The notes under the pieces are model-generated. The model did no database searches, was not told where the DNA came from, and saw only the letters and a list, made by a program, of their open reading frames with translations. A stretch of 64,000 bases of DNA from Sphingomonas sp. IC-56 (GTDB taxonomy: Bacteria; Pseudomonadota; Alphaproteobacteria; Sphingomonadales; Sphingomonadaceae), in assembly GCF_021043375.1 (NCBI RefSeq), contig NZ_JAJNDV010000011.1:1-64000 (forward strand), read 5' to 3'. The position numbers were made by a program, and so were the translations under genes. Positions 1 through 8,228 of this stretch are shown in pieces; position 1 is the stretch's first letter; each line of letters opens with the position of its first letter.

Positions 1-28
1 TCTCAAGCAGGGTTCGCTTGCGGATAGC

Positions 29-76
29 CCCCTCCACCATGCTTCGCATGGTCCCCCTCCCCGTGCCGGGGAGGAT
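29..76. repeat. Double-hairpin intergenic-type repeat at the left edge
   Basis: Two adjacent perfect hairpins are visible. The first is ACCATGC / GCATGGT (36-42 with 46-52); the second is CCTCCCCG / CGGGGAGG (56-63 with 67-74). The composition and layout are those of short intergenic repeats seen between genes in sphingomonads (recalled, not searched). Here it lies inside the open frame of the tail-chaperone gene, so it may have replaced or displaced that gene's original 5' end. Confidence 0.55.
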
Positions 77-106
77 TTTGCCTCGCGTGCCGTTCGGCTC
101 GCGGGG

Positions 107-262
107 TTGGCGGGGCTGGTGTTCGGGTGGAGTCCGGAGACCTTCTGGAACGCCACGCCGGCTGAGCTGGCGGCGCTGGCTGGGGCTGCGCGGGGCGAGG
201 GTGCCGAGCCGCCGGGGGCGGCGGAGATCGCGCGGTTGAAGGAGCTTTTTCCCGATGGATGA
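107..262 (+). CDS. Phage/GTA tail assembly chaperone (Phage_TAC_6-like), start unresolved
   Basis: The frame ending at the TGA at 260-262 encodes a small protein with the core FGWSPETFWNATPAELAAL and ending LKELFPDG. This matches the rcc01693/Phage_TAC_6 type of tail chaperone, which sits just before the tape measure gene in RcGTA-like clusters. The frame is open to the left edge, but the upstream part (29-76) is a double-hairpin repeat and contains no ATG, GTG or TTG. The first in-frame start codons are TTG at 107 and GTG at 119, both inside the conserved region. The gene may therefore start left of the window, use a rare start, or have lost its start to the repeat. It overlaps the next gene by 8 bp. 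The role (folding the tape measure during tail assembly) is by family only. Confidence 0.55.
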   Translation: MAGLVFGWSPETFWNATPAELAALAGAARGEGAEPPGAAEIARLKELFPDG

Positions 263-809
263 AGAGATCGAGCGGCTGGTGGTGAGCGTGCGCGCCGATA
301 CGCGGAGCTTTGCGCGCGATGTGGCGGAAATGCGCGGCAGCCTGGAAGGGCCGTTGGAGGCCGGGGTGGATCGAGCCGGGCGCGCGATCGAGACCGCGCT
401 GGGGCGGGCGGTGCGGACCGGCAAGCTGGGGTTCGAGGATCTGCGCGGCGTGGCGCTGGGGGTGATCGGGGAGATCGCCTCGAGCGCGCTGCGCGGGGGA
501 CTGAACGAAGTGCTGGGCGGATCGGGCGGCGGGCTGGTCGGGCTGATCGGGTCGCTGTTCGGCGGGGCGCCAGGGCGGGCGACCGGCGGGCCGGTGAGCC
601 CGGGGCGGCCTTACTGGGTGGGCGAGCGCGGGCCTGAGCTGTTTGTGCCGACGTCGGCGGGACAGGTTGCGGCGAGCCTGCCGGGAGGGGCGCGCGAAGT
701 GCGGGTGTCGATCACGGTGAACGCAGCAGGCAGCGAGGCGCCGCGGGCGCTGGCGCAGTCGAGCCGACAGGTGGCGCGGGCAGTGCGGGCGGCTCTGGCG
801 GCAGAATAG
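255..809 (+). CDS. GTA/phage tail tape measure protein (short)
   Basis: This 184-aa protein begins MDEEIERLVVSVRADT and has an alternating helical and Gly-rich middle (GGSGGGLVGLIGSLFGG, about residues 95-112). It is followed by the motif GGPVSPGRPYWVGERGPELF, which is typical of tape measure C-termini. Tape measure proteins set tail length and line the tail tube. The very short length fits GTA-type particles (RcGTA g11) rather than long-tailed phages. It overlaps the tail chaperone gene by 8 bp, and a 30-bp gap with a strong Shine-Dalgarno separates it from the next gene. Codons end strongly in G, as in the whole tail block. Confidence 0.8.
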   Translation: MDEEIERLVVSVRADTRSFARDVAEMRGSLEGPLEAGVDRAGRAIETALGRAVRTGKLGFEDLRGVALGVIGEIASSALRGGLNEVLGGSGGGLVGLIGSLFGGAPGRATGGPVSPGRPYWVGERGPELFVPTSAGQVAASLPGGAREVRVSITVNAAGSEAPRALAQSSRQVARAVRAALAAE

Positions 810-839
810 GTCCGTCCGTTTTTCCGGGGAGGGGGGGAT

Positions 840-3065
840 ATGGGCTGGTGGCTTTGTGGCGAGCGGCGGGGGCAGGCTGCCGGGTTCGTCTCGCGGTTCG
901 ATCCGGCATATTGGACCGTGGACTTTCCGCGGCCGATGATGGCGAGCGTGGTGACCACCGCGCCCGACGCGCTGCGGGTTGATGCGGTGTTTCTGCGGCA
1001 GAACGACCTGGCGGGGCTGATCTGGGCGTCGGCGGACACGCACGACCATCCGCTGCTGCGCTATGAGACGCGGCGGGATTACCGCGATTGCCGGTTGCGG
1101 TTTCGCTGGCGCTCTGCCGGGGTGTTGCCGCTGGACGCGATCAACGGCCCGGTGCTGACGATCGAGGGGCGCGATGCAGAAGGCAATGCGCGTGCCTGGT
1201 ATGTGCGGTTGTGGAACTATGCGACCGGCACGCCGGAAGATGCCGAGGTGAGGATCGACTTTGCGCAGCTGGTTGGTGGCTTCACCCTGCCCGAGGAGGC
1301 GGACCCGGTCTGGGCGGGCGATGTCGAGCGGATGTTCGTGTCTCTGGTGGCGCCGGGGTTCATGGATGCGGACACGGACGCGCCGCTGCCGGCGGCGGTA
1401 GAGGGCTGGGTCGAGCTGAGCGGCATCGCCGGTGAGGGGCCGGGTTCGGTGCTGGCGATCGGCGATGTGGTGGTGCCCGAGCATGGGCTGGGCATCGCCA
1501 ATGGCTATGACGACAGCTACCACCTGACGCCGCAGCGGGTGCTGCGCAACATGGTGCAGCTGGGGTATCGCGGCGACATCCTACATTATGTGGGGATGAG
1601 CCATTATTTCCGGCTCGAGGCGCTGTACGGCGGCTATTATGTGTCGCTGGGCGCGAGCGCGCTGAATGTGGCGTGCGCGGCCTGGCATCGCGACTTTGCG
1701 GCGCGCGCCAAGGCGCTGGGCTTCGGCGTGATCTGGTCGCTGTCCTACGAGCTGCTCGACCAGCATTGCTGGAACGACTGGAAACAGCGCGCGGTCGATG
1801 GATCGGCAGGGCTGACGGGCTGGGATCCGCCATCGGCATTGCTGTCGCCGGCCAATGGATCGGCAATGGCGTATCTGCGCACGGTGGCGCTGGATTTCGT
1901 CGGGATCGCGCGGGGCGCCGGGCTGGCGGTCAAGTTCCAGGTGGGTGAGCCCTGGTGGTGGGCGATGCCGGACGGGAGTTTGTGCATCCATGATCCTGCC
2001 GCAGTGGCGGCGCTCGCAGCGGCGGTGGATGTGTCGACGGCGGCGGGGAAGCTGCTGGCGGATTCGACGCTGGCGCTGCGTGATGCGGTGAAGGCGGCGG
2101 CGCCCGGCGCGGTGGTGATGCTGCTTGCCTATCTGCCGACGGTGACGGCGAGCGCGGATGCTGTCGCGGCGAACCTGCCGGTCGGCTGGGCGCGTCCAGC
2201 CTTCGATGTGCTCCAGCTGGAGGATTATGACTGGGCGGCGGCGGGGCTGTCGGCGGCGAGCGACGAGGGCGTGGGGCTTGCGGAGGCGCGGCTCGGTTAT
2301 CCTGTGGATGAACAGCATTACCTCGCCGGCTTCGTGCTGCGGGCAGCGGACAAGGGGCAGTGGCGGCCGATCGCGGAAGCCGCGGCGCGGGGACGGCGGC
2401 GCGGAGTTGCCGCAACCTATGTCTGGGCACTGCCACAGGTGCTGCGCGACGGCTTCGTGCATTGGGAGGGGGAGGAAGAGGTGCAGTCATTCGACGATGT
2501 GCAGTTCCCGCTGGCGCTGGGGCGCGAGGCGGAAGTGGCGCCGGAAGTGTCCACCGCCATCGTGACGAGTGCGGGCGGACAGGAAGCGCGCAATGCCGAT
2601 TGGGCGGAGGCGCGGACTTGCTATGACGTCGGGCCGGGTGTGCGCTCGGAGGCCGACATCGCCGCGCTGCTGGGGTTCTTTCGGGCGCGGATGGGGCCGG
2701 CGCGCGGCTTCCGATTGCGCGATCCGTTCGACTGGCGGGGCTTGGGCGAGCTGCTGAGCGAAGGCGATGGCGCGGCGCGGCAGTTCCAGCTGGTCAGGCG
2801 CTATGGCGAAGTGGTGCGGCGCATCACGCGGCCCGAGGCCGGCACGGTGCGCGTCTATCTGGACGGCGTGGAGACGCGGGACTTTGTGCTCGGCGAAGGC
2901 GGCAGCGTGACGCTGGCGGCGGCGCCGGGGGCGGGCGTGGTGGTGAGCGCGAGCTTTGCGTTCGACGTGCCGGTGCGCTTTGCCGAGGATCGGCTGCAGG
3001 TCAGCCGGGCGACGTTCCTGGCCGGCGCGGCGGCGTCGGTGCCGCTGGTGGAGATACGCGAATGA
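840..3065 (+). CDS. GTA distal-tail protein: large N-terminal domain fused to DUF2460 (TIGR02217)
   Basis: A 741-aa tail protein. The C-terminal ~190 residues (from about 552, VQFPLALGREAEVAP...) are DUF2460, the family of RcGTA g12, a distal-tail component. The N-terminal ~540 residues include a beta-rich part (1-220) and then a segment around 225-520 with phrases such as LTPQRVLRNMVQLGYRGD, WSLSYELLDQHCW and KFQVGEPWWW. That segment resembles a glycoside-hydrolase-like TIM barrel. R. capsulatus g12 is only about 210 aa, so the fusion is the notable point. A strong Shine-Dalgarno (GGGGAGGGGGG) precedes the ATG. The stop overlaps the next start by 4 bp (ATGA). The barrel assignment is inferred from residue patterns; catalytic activity is unknown. 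Confidence 0.82.
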   Translation: MGWWLCGERRGQAAGFVSRFDPAYWTVDFPRPMMASVVTTAPDALRVDAVFLRQNDLAGLIWASADTHDHPLLRYETRRDYRDCRLRFRWRSAGVLPLDAINGPVLTIEGRDAEGNARAWYVRLWNYATGTPEDAEVRIDFAQLVGGFTLPEEADPVWAGDVERMFVSLVAPGFMDADTDAPLPAAVEGWVELSGIAGEGPGSVLAIGDVVVPEHGLGIANGYDDSYHLTPQRVLRNMVQLGYRGDILHYVGMSHYFRLEALYGGYYVSLGASALNVACAAWHRDFAARAKALGFGVIWSLSYELLDQHCWNDWKQRAVDGSAGLTGWDPPSALLSPANGSAMAYLRTVALDFVGIARGAGLAVKFQVGEPWWWAMPDGSLCIHDPAAVAALAAAVDVSTAAGKLLADSTLALRDAVKAAAPGAVVMLLAYLPTVTASADAVAANLPVGWARPAFDVLQLEDYDWAAAGLSAASDEGVGLAEARLGYPVDEQHYLAGFVLRAADKGQWRPIAEAAARGRRRGVAATYVWALPQVLRDGFVHWEGEEEVQSFDDVQFPLALGREAEVAPEVSTAIVTSAGGQEARNADWAEARTCYDVGPGVRSEADIAALLGFFRARMGPARGFRLRDPFDWRGLGELLSEGDGAARQFQLVRRYGEVVRRITRPEAGTVRVYLDGVETRDFVLGEGGSVTLAAAPGAGVVVSASFAFDVPVRFAEDRLQVSRATFLAGAAASVPLVEIRE

Positions 3066-3859
3066 GCGCGGCGCTGACCACGATCGCGCTGTGCTGGCGG
3101 CTGGAGCGGCGCGACGGGATAACGATCGGGCTGACCGCGCATGACCGCGACCTCCTGATCGACGGGCTCGTCTATCGCGCGGCACCGGGCATGACGCCGA
3201 GTGCGATCAGCCGCAGCGCCAGCCTGGAAGCTGACAGCATGGATGTGACCGGCGCGCTGACCAGCAGTGCGATCGGCGAGGCGGACTTGCTCGCCGGGCG
3301 CTGGGACGGGGCGCGAGTGGTGCTGTTCGCGACCGACTGGACCGCGCCCGATGCGGGCCTGCCGCTGGGCGAAGGCGTGATCGGCGCGGTGGAAACGCGC
3401 GGGGGCATGCTGACCGCTGAGCTGCGCGGCGCGGCGGCGCGGCTGGAGCGGGCGGTGGTGGAGGAAACCTCGCCCGATTGCCGAGCAATGCTGGGCGACA
3501 AGCGCTGCCGCGTGGCGATGGCAGGGCGGCGGCAGTTTGCGCGGGTGGTGGCAATCGAGGGCGCAGTGGTGACGCTGGATGCAGTTGAGCCGGTGGCCAA
3601 TGCCTATGGCGGCGGGGTGTTGCGGTGGTTTGGCGGCGCCAATGGGGGGCTGGAGGATGCGGTGGCGCTGTCGGAGGGCGCGCGCGTGACGCTGCTGGCG
3701 CCGCCGCGCTTTGCCGGGGCGGGTGCCTTGGTCGAGCTGATCGAGGGGTGCGACAAGACGCTGGCGACCTGTGCGGGGCGGTTCGGGAACGCGGTGAACT
3801 TCCGTGGCGAACCGTATCTGCCGGGCATCGACCTGCTGACGCGTTATCCCGGCGCATGA
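3062..3859 (+). CDS. GTA tail hub protein, DUF2163 (TIGR02218)
   Basis: A 265-aa protein of the DUF2163/BR0599 family (RcGTA g13), a baseplate hub component in GTA and siphophage tails. Recognisable parts are the N-terminal ALCWRLERRDGITIGLTAHD, the segment ETSPDCRAMLGDKRCRVAM with paired Cys, and a C-terminal CDKTLATCAGRFGNAVNF with two more Cys before the FRGEPYLPGID ending. In RcGTA the equivalent Cys-rich region binds an iron-sulphur cluster (established for that system, not shown here). It overlaps both neighbours by 4 bp (ATGA), so translation is coupled along the tail operon. Confidence 0.85.
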   Translation: MSAALTTIALCWRLERRDGITIGLTAHDRDLLIDGLVYRAAPGMTPSAISRSASLEADSMDVTGALTSSAIGEADLLAGRWDGARVVLFATDWTAPDAGLPLGEGVIGAVETRGGMLTAELRGAAARLERAVVEETSPDCRAMLGDKRCRVAMAGRRQFARVVAIEGAVVTLDAVEPVANAYGGGVLRWFGGANGGLEDAVALSEGARVTLLAPPRFAGAGALVELIEGCDKTLATCAGRFGNAVNFRGEPYLPGIDLLTRYPGA

Positions 3860-4230
3860 CCCCGCTGGCGCGGGCGCGTGAGGCGCTGGGGACGCGGTTC
3901 CGGCTGCACGGGCGCGGCGGGGCCGATGGGATCGACTGTGTCGGGCTGGCGGGGCTGGCCTATGGCTGCGGCGTGCCAAGCGGATACCGGTGGCGCAGCG
4001 GCGACGCGGCCCAGGTGGCGCTGGCAGTGGAGGCGGCGGGGCTGGTGCGGGTGGCGGACGCACGTGTCGGCGACTTGCTGCTGGTGCGCAGCGGGCCCGG
4101 GCAGCTGCACCTGGCGATCGCAAGCGAAGATGGGGTGATCCACGCCGATGCGGCGCTGCGCCGCGTGGTGGAGCGGCCGGGGCCGGTGCCCTGGCCAGTG
4201 GTGGCGCGCTGGCGCCGGGAGGAGAACTGA
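3856..4230 (+). CDS. NlpC/P60-family tail peptidase (GTA g14-like)
   Basis: A 124-aa protein starting at the ATG that overlaps the DUF2163 stop. Its sequence GADGIDCVGLAGLAYG carries the nucleophile Cys of NlpC/P60 peptidases (about residue 28), and GQLHLAIA carries the matching His (about residue 85). This family cleaves cell-wall peptides; in RcGTA the homologue is thought to act at the tail tip to breach the peptidoglycan. A longer open frame extends upstream to 3625, but that part overlaps the preceding gene and does not match the family. One base separates its stop from the next start codon. Confidence 0.85.
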   Translation: MTPLARAREALGTRFRLHGRGGADGIDCVGLAGLAYGCGVPSGYRWRSGDAAQVALAVEAAGLVRVADARVGDLLLVRSGPGQLHLAIASEDGVIHADAALRRVVERPGPVPWPVVARWRREEN

Positions 4231-4231
4231 C

Positions 4232-6394
4232 ATGGCGACCGTGGTGCTGAGTGTCGCCGGCGCGTTTTTCGGCGGGCCGATCGGGGCGGCGATCGGCGGC
4301 GTGGCGGGCGCGGCGTTCGACCGCGAAGTGCTGTTCAAGCCGGCCGGGCGCCAGGGGCCGCGCCTGCAGGAATTGCGGGTGCAGACATCCTCTTATGGCA
4401 CGCAGATCCCCAAGCTGTTCGGGACGATGCGAGTGGCGGGATCGGTCATCTGGGCGACCGACCTGATCGAGAGCCGCGTCACGGAAGGTGGCAAGGGGCG
4501 GCCGGACATGACGCGCTACAGCTATTCCGCGTCGTTTGCCGTGGCGCTGTCGGCGCGGCCAATCCTGGCGGTGCGGCGGATATGGGCGGACGGCAAGCTG
4601 TTGCGCGGGGCGGCCGGCGACCTGAAGAGCGAGGGCGGGTTCCGGCTGCATCTGGGCGGCGAGGACCAGGCGCCCGATCCGCTGATCGCCGCGGCGGAGG
4701 GCGCGGGGCTGGCGCCGGCGCATCGCGGCATCGCCTATGCCGTGTTCGAGGACCTGGCGCTGGCGGAGTATGGCAACCGTATCCCCTCGCTGAGTTTCGA
4801 AGTGGTGGCGGATGCCGGGCCGGTGGAGGCAGGCGCCATTTTCGCGGGGCTCAGCGAAGGCGAAATCGCTGCCGAGCCGAGCGTGGCGCTGACCGGCTTT
4901 GCCGCGTCGGGGGCAAGCGTGCGCGTGGTGGGGGAGACGTTGGCCGGGGCCGCGGGCGGCTGGTTCGAGGCGGATGGCGACACGCTGGTGCTGCGCAGCG
5001 GCGCGGGAGCTGCGGTGCCGCTCGCGGATGCGGGCACTGCCACCCCCGGCAAAAAGGGTGCACGCGGCGTGCGGGCGATCGGATCGGGCGAGGCGGTGCC
5101 CGGCGTGCTGACGCTGACTTATTATGATCCGGCGCGCGATTATCAGGCCGGGGTGCAGCGGGCTGCGCGGCCGGGCGGTGGTGGGCGTGAGGCGCGGATG
5201 GAGCTGGCGGCGGCGATCGATGCCAGCGCGGCCAAGGCGCTGGCTGGCGCGGCGCTGGCGCGGGCTGGGCTGGAGCGAAGGCGGCGCACGCTGGCGCTGC
5301 CTTGGACGGCTTTGGCGGTACAGCCGGGTGCACGGGTGCAGATCGCGGGGGAAGAGGGGCTGTGGCGCGTCGAGCGCTGGATGCTGGAGGCGATGGTGCT
5401 GACGCTGGAATGCGTGCCGGCGGCGCCGCCTCCGCCGGTGCAGGCGGCGAGCCCCGGGCGGATGCTGGGCGCGCCCGACCTGCGGCTGGGGCGAACGGTG
5501 GTGCATGCGTTCGAGCTGCCGCTGATCGGCGACGCGCTGCCGCATGTGCCGCAGCTGGCGATCGCGGCGGCCGGCACCGAGCCGGGGTGGCGCGGGGCGG
5601 CGCTGTTGTGGAGCGGCGATGGCGGGGCGAGCTGGACGAGCGCGGGGGCGAGCGCGCGCCCGGCGGTGCTGGGGCGGGTGGTGACGCCGCCGGGTGTCGG
5701 GCCTGCGGGGTTCGAGGACGGGCGCAGCGTGCTGGTGGTCGAGCTGGCGCATGGGGACATGATGCTGGGGGACGCCGATGCGGCGGCGCTGCATGCCGGT
5801 ACGAACCTGGCGATGGTGGGCGACGAGCTGCTCCAGTTTGGCCGGGCAGTCCGCCTGGGCGAGCGGCGCTGGCGCCTGTCGCGACTGTGGCGGGGGCGGA
5901 GGGGGACCGAGGCGGCGATTGGCGGCCAGGCGGCAGGGGACCGCTTCGTGCTGGTGACGCGCGACACGCTGGCGTTCGCCGAGCTGCCGCTGGGTTTGTC
6001 GGAGGTGCGGGTGCTTGCCAAGGGAGCCGGCGACCCGGCGGAAGTGGAAGCACAGGCTCGGGTCGCGGGCGCGGCGTTGGTGCCGCCCCCGCCCGTGCAT
6101 CTGCGCAGCGCGTGGGCCGCGGACGGAACGCTGGCCGTGACTTGGGTGCGCCGCAGCAGGAGCGGGTGGGACTGGATCGACGGCGTCGATGCGCCGCTGG
6201 GCGAAGAGGCCGAGCGCTACCGGGTCACGGTGCAGCGGCCCGCGGGGCCGCCGCGCGTGCTGGAGGTCGCCGAGCCGCGGCTGGTGCTGGCGGCGGAGGA
6301 TGCGCCCGGCGCCGTAGTGCGGGTGCAGCAGGTGGGCGCGCGGGGCCTGTCCCGCGCGGCTGAACTGCGAGTGAGACAAGGGGAAGAGGCATGA
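4232..6394 (+). CDS. GTA host-specificity / tail fibre hub protein (g15-like, Phage-tail_3)
   Basis: A 720-aa protein starting at the ATG one base after the NlpC/P60 stop. The N-terminus (VVLSVAGAFFGGPIGAAIGGVAGAAF, then GRQGPRLQELRVQTSSYGTQIPKLFG) is the classical opening of large phage host-specificity proteins. The stretch IPSLSFEV near 185 is also typical. RcGTA g15 is about 1300 aa and holds a TIM-barrel domain in its interior. Here the protein is much shorter and no obvious barrel is visible, whereas a barrel-like segment is present in the DUF2460 protein upstream. It overlaps the DUF2793 gene by 4 bp. Confidence 0.82.
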   Translation: MATVVLSVAGAFFGGPIGAAIGGVAGAAFDREVLFKPAGRQGPRLQELRVQTSSYGTQIPKLFGTMRVAGSVIWATDLIESRVTEGGKGRPDMTRYSYSASFAVALSARPILAVRRIWADGKLLRGAAGDLKSEGGFRLHLGGEDQAPDPLIAAAEGAGLAPAHRGIAYAVFEDLALAEYGNRIPSLSFEVVADAGPVEAGAIFAGLSEGEIAAEPSVALTGFAASGASVRVVGETLAGAAGGWFEADGDTLVLRSGAGAAVPLADAGTATPGKKGARGVRAIGSGEAVPGVLTLTYYDPARDYQAGVQRAARPGGGGREARMELAAAIDASAAKALAGAALARAGLERRRRTLALPWTALAVQPGARVQIAGEEGLWRVERWMLEAMVLTLECVPAAPPPPVQAASPGRMLGAPDLRLGRTVVHAFELPLIGDALPHVPQLAIAAAGTEPGWRGAALLWSGDGGASWTSAGASARPAVLGRVVTPPGVGPAGFEDGRSVLVVELAHGDMMLGDADAAALHAGTNLAMVGDELLQFGRAVRLGERRWRLSRLWRGRRGTEAAIGGQAAGDRFVLVTRDTLAFAELPLGLSEVRVLAKGAGDPAEVEAQARVAGAALVPPPPVHLRSAWAADGTLAVTWVRRSRSGWDWIDGVDAPLGEEAERYRVTVQRPAGPPRVLEVAEPRLVLAAEDAPGAVVRVQQVGARGLSRAAELRVRQGEEA

Positions 6395-6900
6395 GCGAGG
6401 ATGCAACGCCGCGAATGGGGCTGCCGATGCTGGTGGCCGGGCAGGCGCAGAAGGAGATGACGCATAATGAAGCGCTACTGCTGATCGACGCGCTGGTGAG
6501 CGGCGCGGTGGTGCAGGTTGGCCTCGACTCGCCGCCTGAGGCCGCTGACGATGGCGCGTGCTGGATCGTCGGGGCGATGCCGACAGGGATCTGGCAGGGG
6601 CAGGCGAACGCAGTTGCAATATCGACCGCCGGCGGCTGGCGCTTCGTACCGCCACGGGAGGGCATGCGGCTTTGGGCAGGTGTCGGCGCAGGGTTCGTGC
6701 TGTTCCGCAACGGCGAATGGCGCGTGGGCGAGGCGCACGGCAAAGTTTTTGTCGAGGGTACACAAGTGGTTGGCAAAAGACTGCCGCCGGTGGTGGAACC
6801 ACTGGGTGGGGTAGTGGTTGATGGGCAAGCGCGGGCCGCAATCGTTGCGGTACTGGAAGCATTGCGTGTGCACGGTCTGATAGCCTCAGACGAACTGTGA
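6391..6900 (+). CDS. DUF2793 tail-associated protein
   Basis: A 169-aa protein with the DUF2793 signature LPMLVAGQAQKEMTHNEALLLIDALV at residues about 12-37, followed by a small beta domain (ACWIVGAMPTGIWQGQ, GGWRFVPPREGMRLW). DUF2793 proteins occur at the 3' end of GTA and prophage tail operons of alphaproteobacteria and probably belong to fibres or the tail tip; no activity is established. It overlaps the g15-like gene by 4 bp and is the last gene of the tail operon in this window. Codon use drifts back toward the host pattern in its 3' half. Confidence 0.8.
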   Translation: MSEDATPRMGLPMLVAGQAQKEMTHNEALLLIDALVSGAVVQVGLDSPPEAADDGACWIVGAMPTGIWQGQANAVAISTAGGWRFVPPREGMRLWAGVGAGFVLFRNGEWRVGEAHGKVFVEGTQVVGKRLPPVVEPLGGVVVDGQARAAIVAVLEALRVHGLIASDEL

Positions 6901-7003
6901 CGATGATGCAACAGTCCCCGGATTTGTGCGCTTGCGTGGATACATTCGTTTCGGTACTGAGTTTGTCGCTGTCCGTAGTGACAATCGAGAAAGGGGTTTT
7001 AAT

Positions 7004-8104
7004 ATGCGGAAGCTTGCCATCACTTTGGCGCTCGCGACCACCGCGCTGAGCACGCCCGCCCTTGCACGCGAAGATGCGTGGTATGTGGGCATCGAAGGCG
7101 GCGCGATGATCGTCGAAGACATCGACTGGAATGTCGGTTCTGTCGAAGACGCGCTGACGGTCGACCATAACTATGGTTACGACGTGGACGCAACGGTCGG
7201 TTACGACCTGGGCGTGTTCCGTCTGGAAGCCGAAGTCGGCTACAAGTCGGCTACCGTTGACGGTCTGACCTCGTCGGTCGGCCTGCCCGGCGCAGCTGCT
7301 GGCAGCTATGACTATGCCGGTGGCCGCACCACGGCGCTGAGCTTCATGGTCAACGGCCTGTGGGACTTCGGTGATGATGACGGCGTCCAGGGCTTCGTTG
7401 GCCCCGGTATCGGTATCGCCCGCATCAAGTCGCGCCTGGCGCTGAACTCGGCTTCGGACATCGTCGATGACTCCGACACGGTTGTTGCATGGCAGGCGAT
7501 TGCGGGCGTCCGCGCACCGATCTCCGACAATGTCGACGTGTCGCTGAAGTATCGCTTCTTCAACGCACCTGGCGTCGACCTCGTCGCTGCCAACGGCGCA
7601 GAAGTCAGCGGCCGCTTCCGTTCGCACTCGATCCTGGGTGGTCTGACCTTCAACTTCGGCGCACCGGCTGAGCCGCTTCCGGAGCCCGCTCCGGCTCCTG
7701 CTCCCGAGTACACCCCGCCACCCGCTCCGGAGCCCGTCGCTCCGGTCGTGGTCTGCACGCCTGGGCCGTACATCGTGTTCTTCGACTGGGATAAGTCGGA
7801 CATCACGCCGGAAGCTTCGAGCATCCTCGACAATGCGATCAGCAACTACCAGAACTGCGCGAACACTCGCGTCGTCCTGGCAGGCCACGCTGACCGTTCG
7901 GGTTCGGCCAGCTACAACGTTGGTCTGTCCCAGCGTCGCGCTGACTCGGTCAAGGGCTACCTCACCGGCCGTGGCATCTCCGACGGTGTCATCTCGACCG
8001 AAGCGTTCGGTGAAAGCCGTCCGCGCGTCGACACCGCCGATGGCGTCCGCGAGCTCCAGAACCGCCGCGTGGAAATCACTTACGGTCCCGGCTCGGGCAT
8101 GTAA
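7004..8104 (+). CDS. OmpA-family outer membrane protein (beta-barrel plus OmpA peptidoglycan-binding domain)
   Basis: A 366-aa exported protein. Residues 1-21 form a signal peptide ending ALA. An eight-stranded-type barrel follows (about 22-215, starting WYVGIEGGAMI). Then comes a Pro/Ala/Glu linker (PEPAPAPAPEYTPPPAPEP) and a C-terminal OmpA domain (about 245-366) with the peptidoglycan-binding motif around LSQRRADSVKGYL. It anchors the outer membrane to the cell wall. The start at 7004 has the Shine-Dalgarno GAGAAAGGGG; an upstream in-frame ATG at 6926 lacks one. Codons are C-ending and regular (GTC, CTG, GGC), as expected for an abundant protein, and contrast with the tail genes just upstream. 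A strong terminator follows. Confidence 0.9.
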   Translation: MRKLAITLALATTALSTPALAREDAWYVGIEGGAMIVEDIDWNVGSVEDALTVDHNYGYDVDATVGYDLGVFRLEAEVGYKSATVDGLTSSVGLPGAAAGSYDYAGGRTTALSFMVNGLWDFGDDDGVQGFVGPGIGIARIKSRLALNSASDIVDDSDTVVAWQAIAGVRAPISDNVDVSLKYRFFNAPGVDLVAANGAEVSGRFRSHSILGGLTFNFGAPAEPLPEPAPAPAPEYTPPPAPEPVAPVVVCTPGPYIVFFDWDKSDITPEASSILDNAISNYQNCANTRVVLAGHADRSGSASYNVGLSQRRADSVKGYLTGRGISDGVISTEAFGESRPRVDTADGVRELQNRRVEITYGPGSGM

Positions 8105-8135
8105 GCCACGCTGGTCCTCTGGATCAGAAGAATTG

Positions 8136-8168
8136 GGGAGGCCGGGCAACCGGTCTCCCTTTTTCTTT
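8136..8168 (+). terminator. Rho-independent terminator of the ompA-like gene
   Basis: A GC-rich hairpin (left arm 8137-8145 GGAGGCCGG, loop GCAA, right arm 8150-8158, one G-T pair) is followed directly by a T-rich tract (8160-8168). It lies 32 bp after the stop codon of the OmpA-family gene. Confidence 0.85.
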
Positions 8169-8228
8169 GTCTGCAGTCAGATGGTCCACACATCTTGTGC
8201 GTATCAGGCGCGCCGCTAGTCTCTGGTG

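Noticed and set aside
18..239. 73-aa plus-strand open frame at the left edge
   Set aside because: Arg-rich with no family; the tail chaperone is in another frame of the same stretch.
2855..8149. 1764-aa minus-strand open frame
   Set aside because: Antisense to the tail operon and ompA-like gene; low-complexity Arg/Pro/Ala composition typical of frames opposite high-GC genes.
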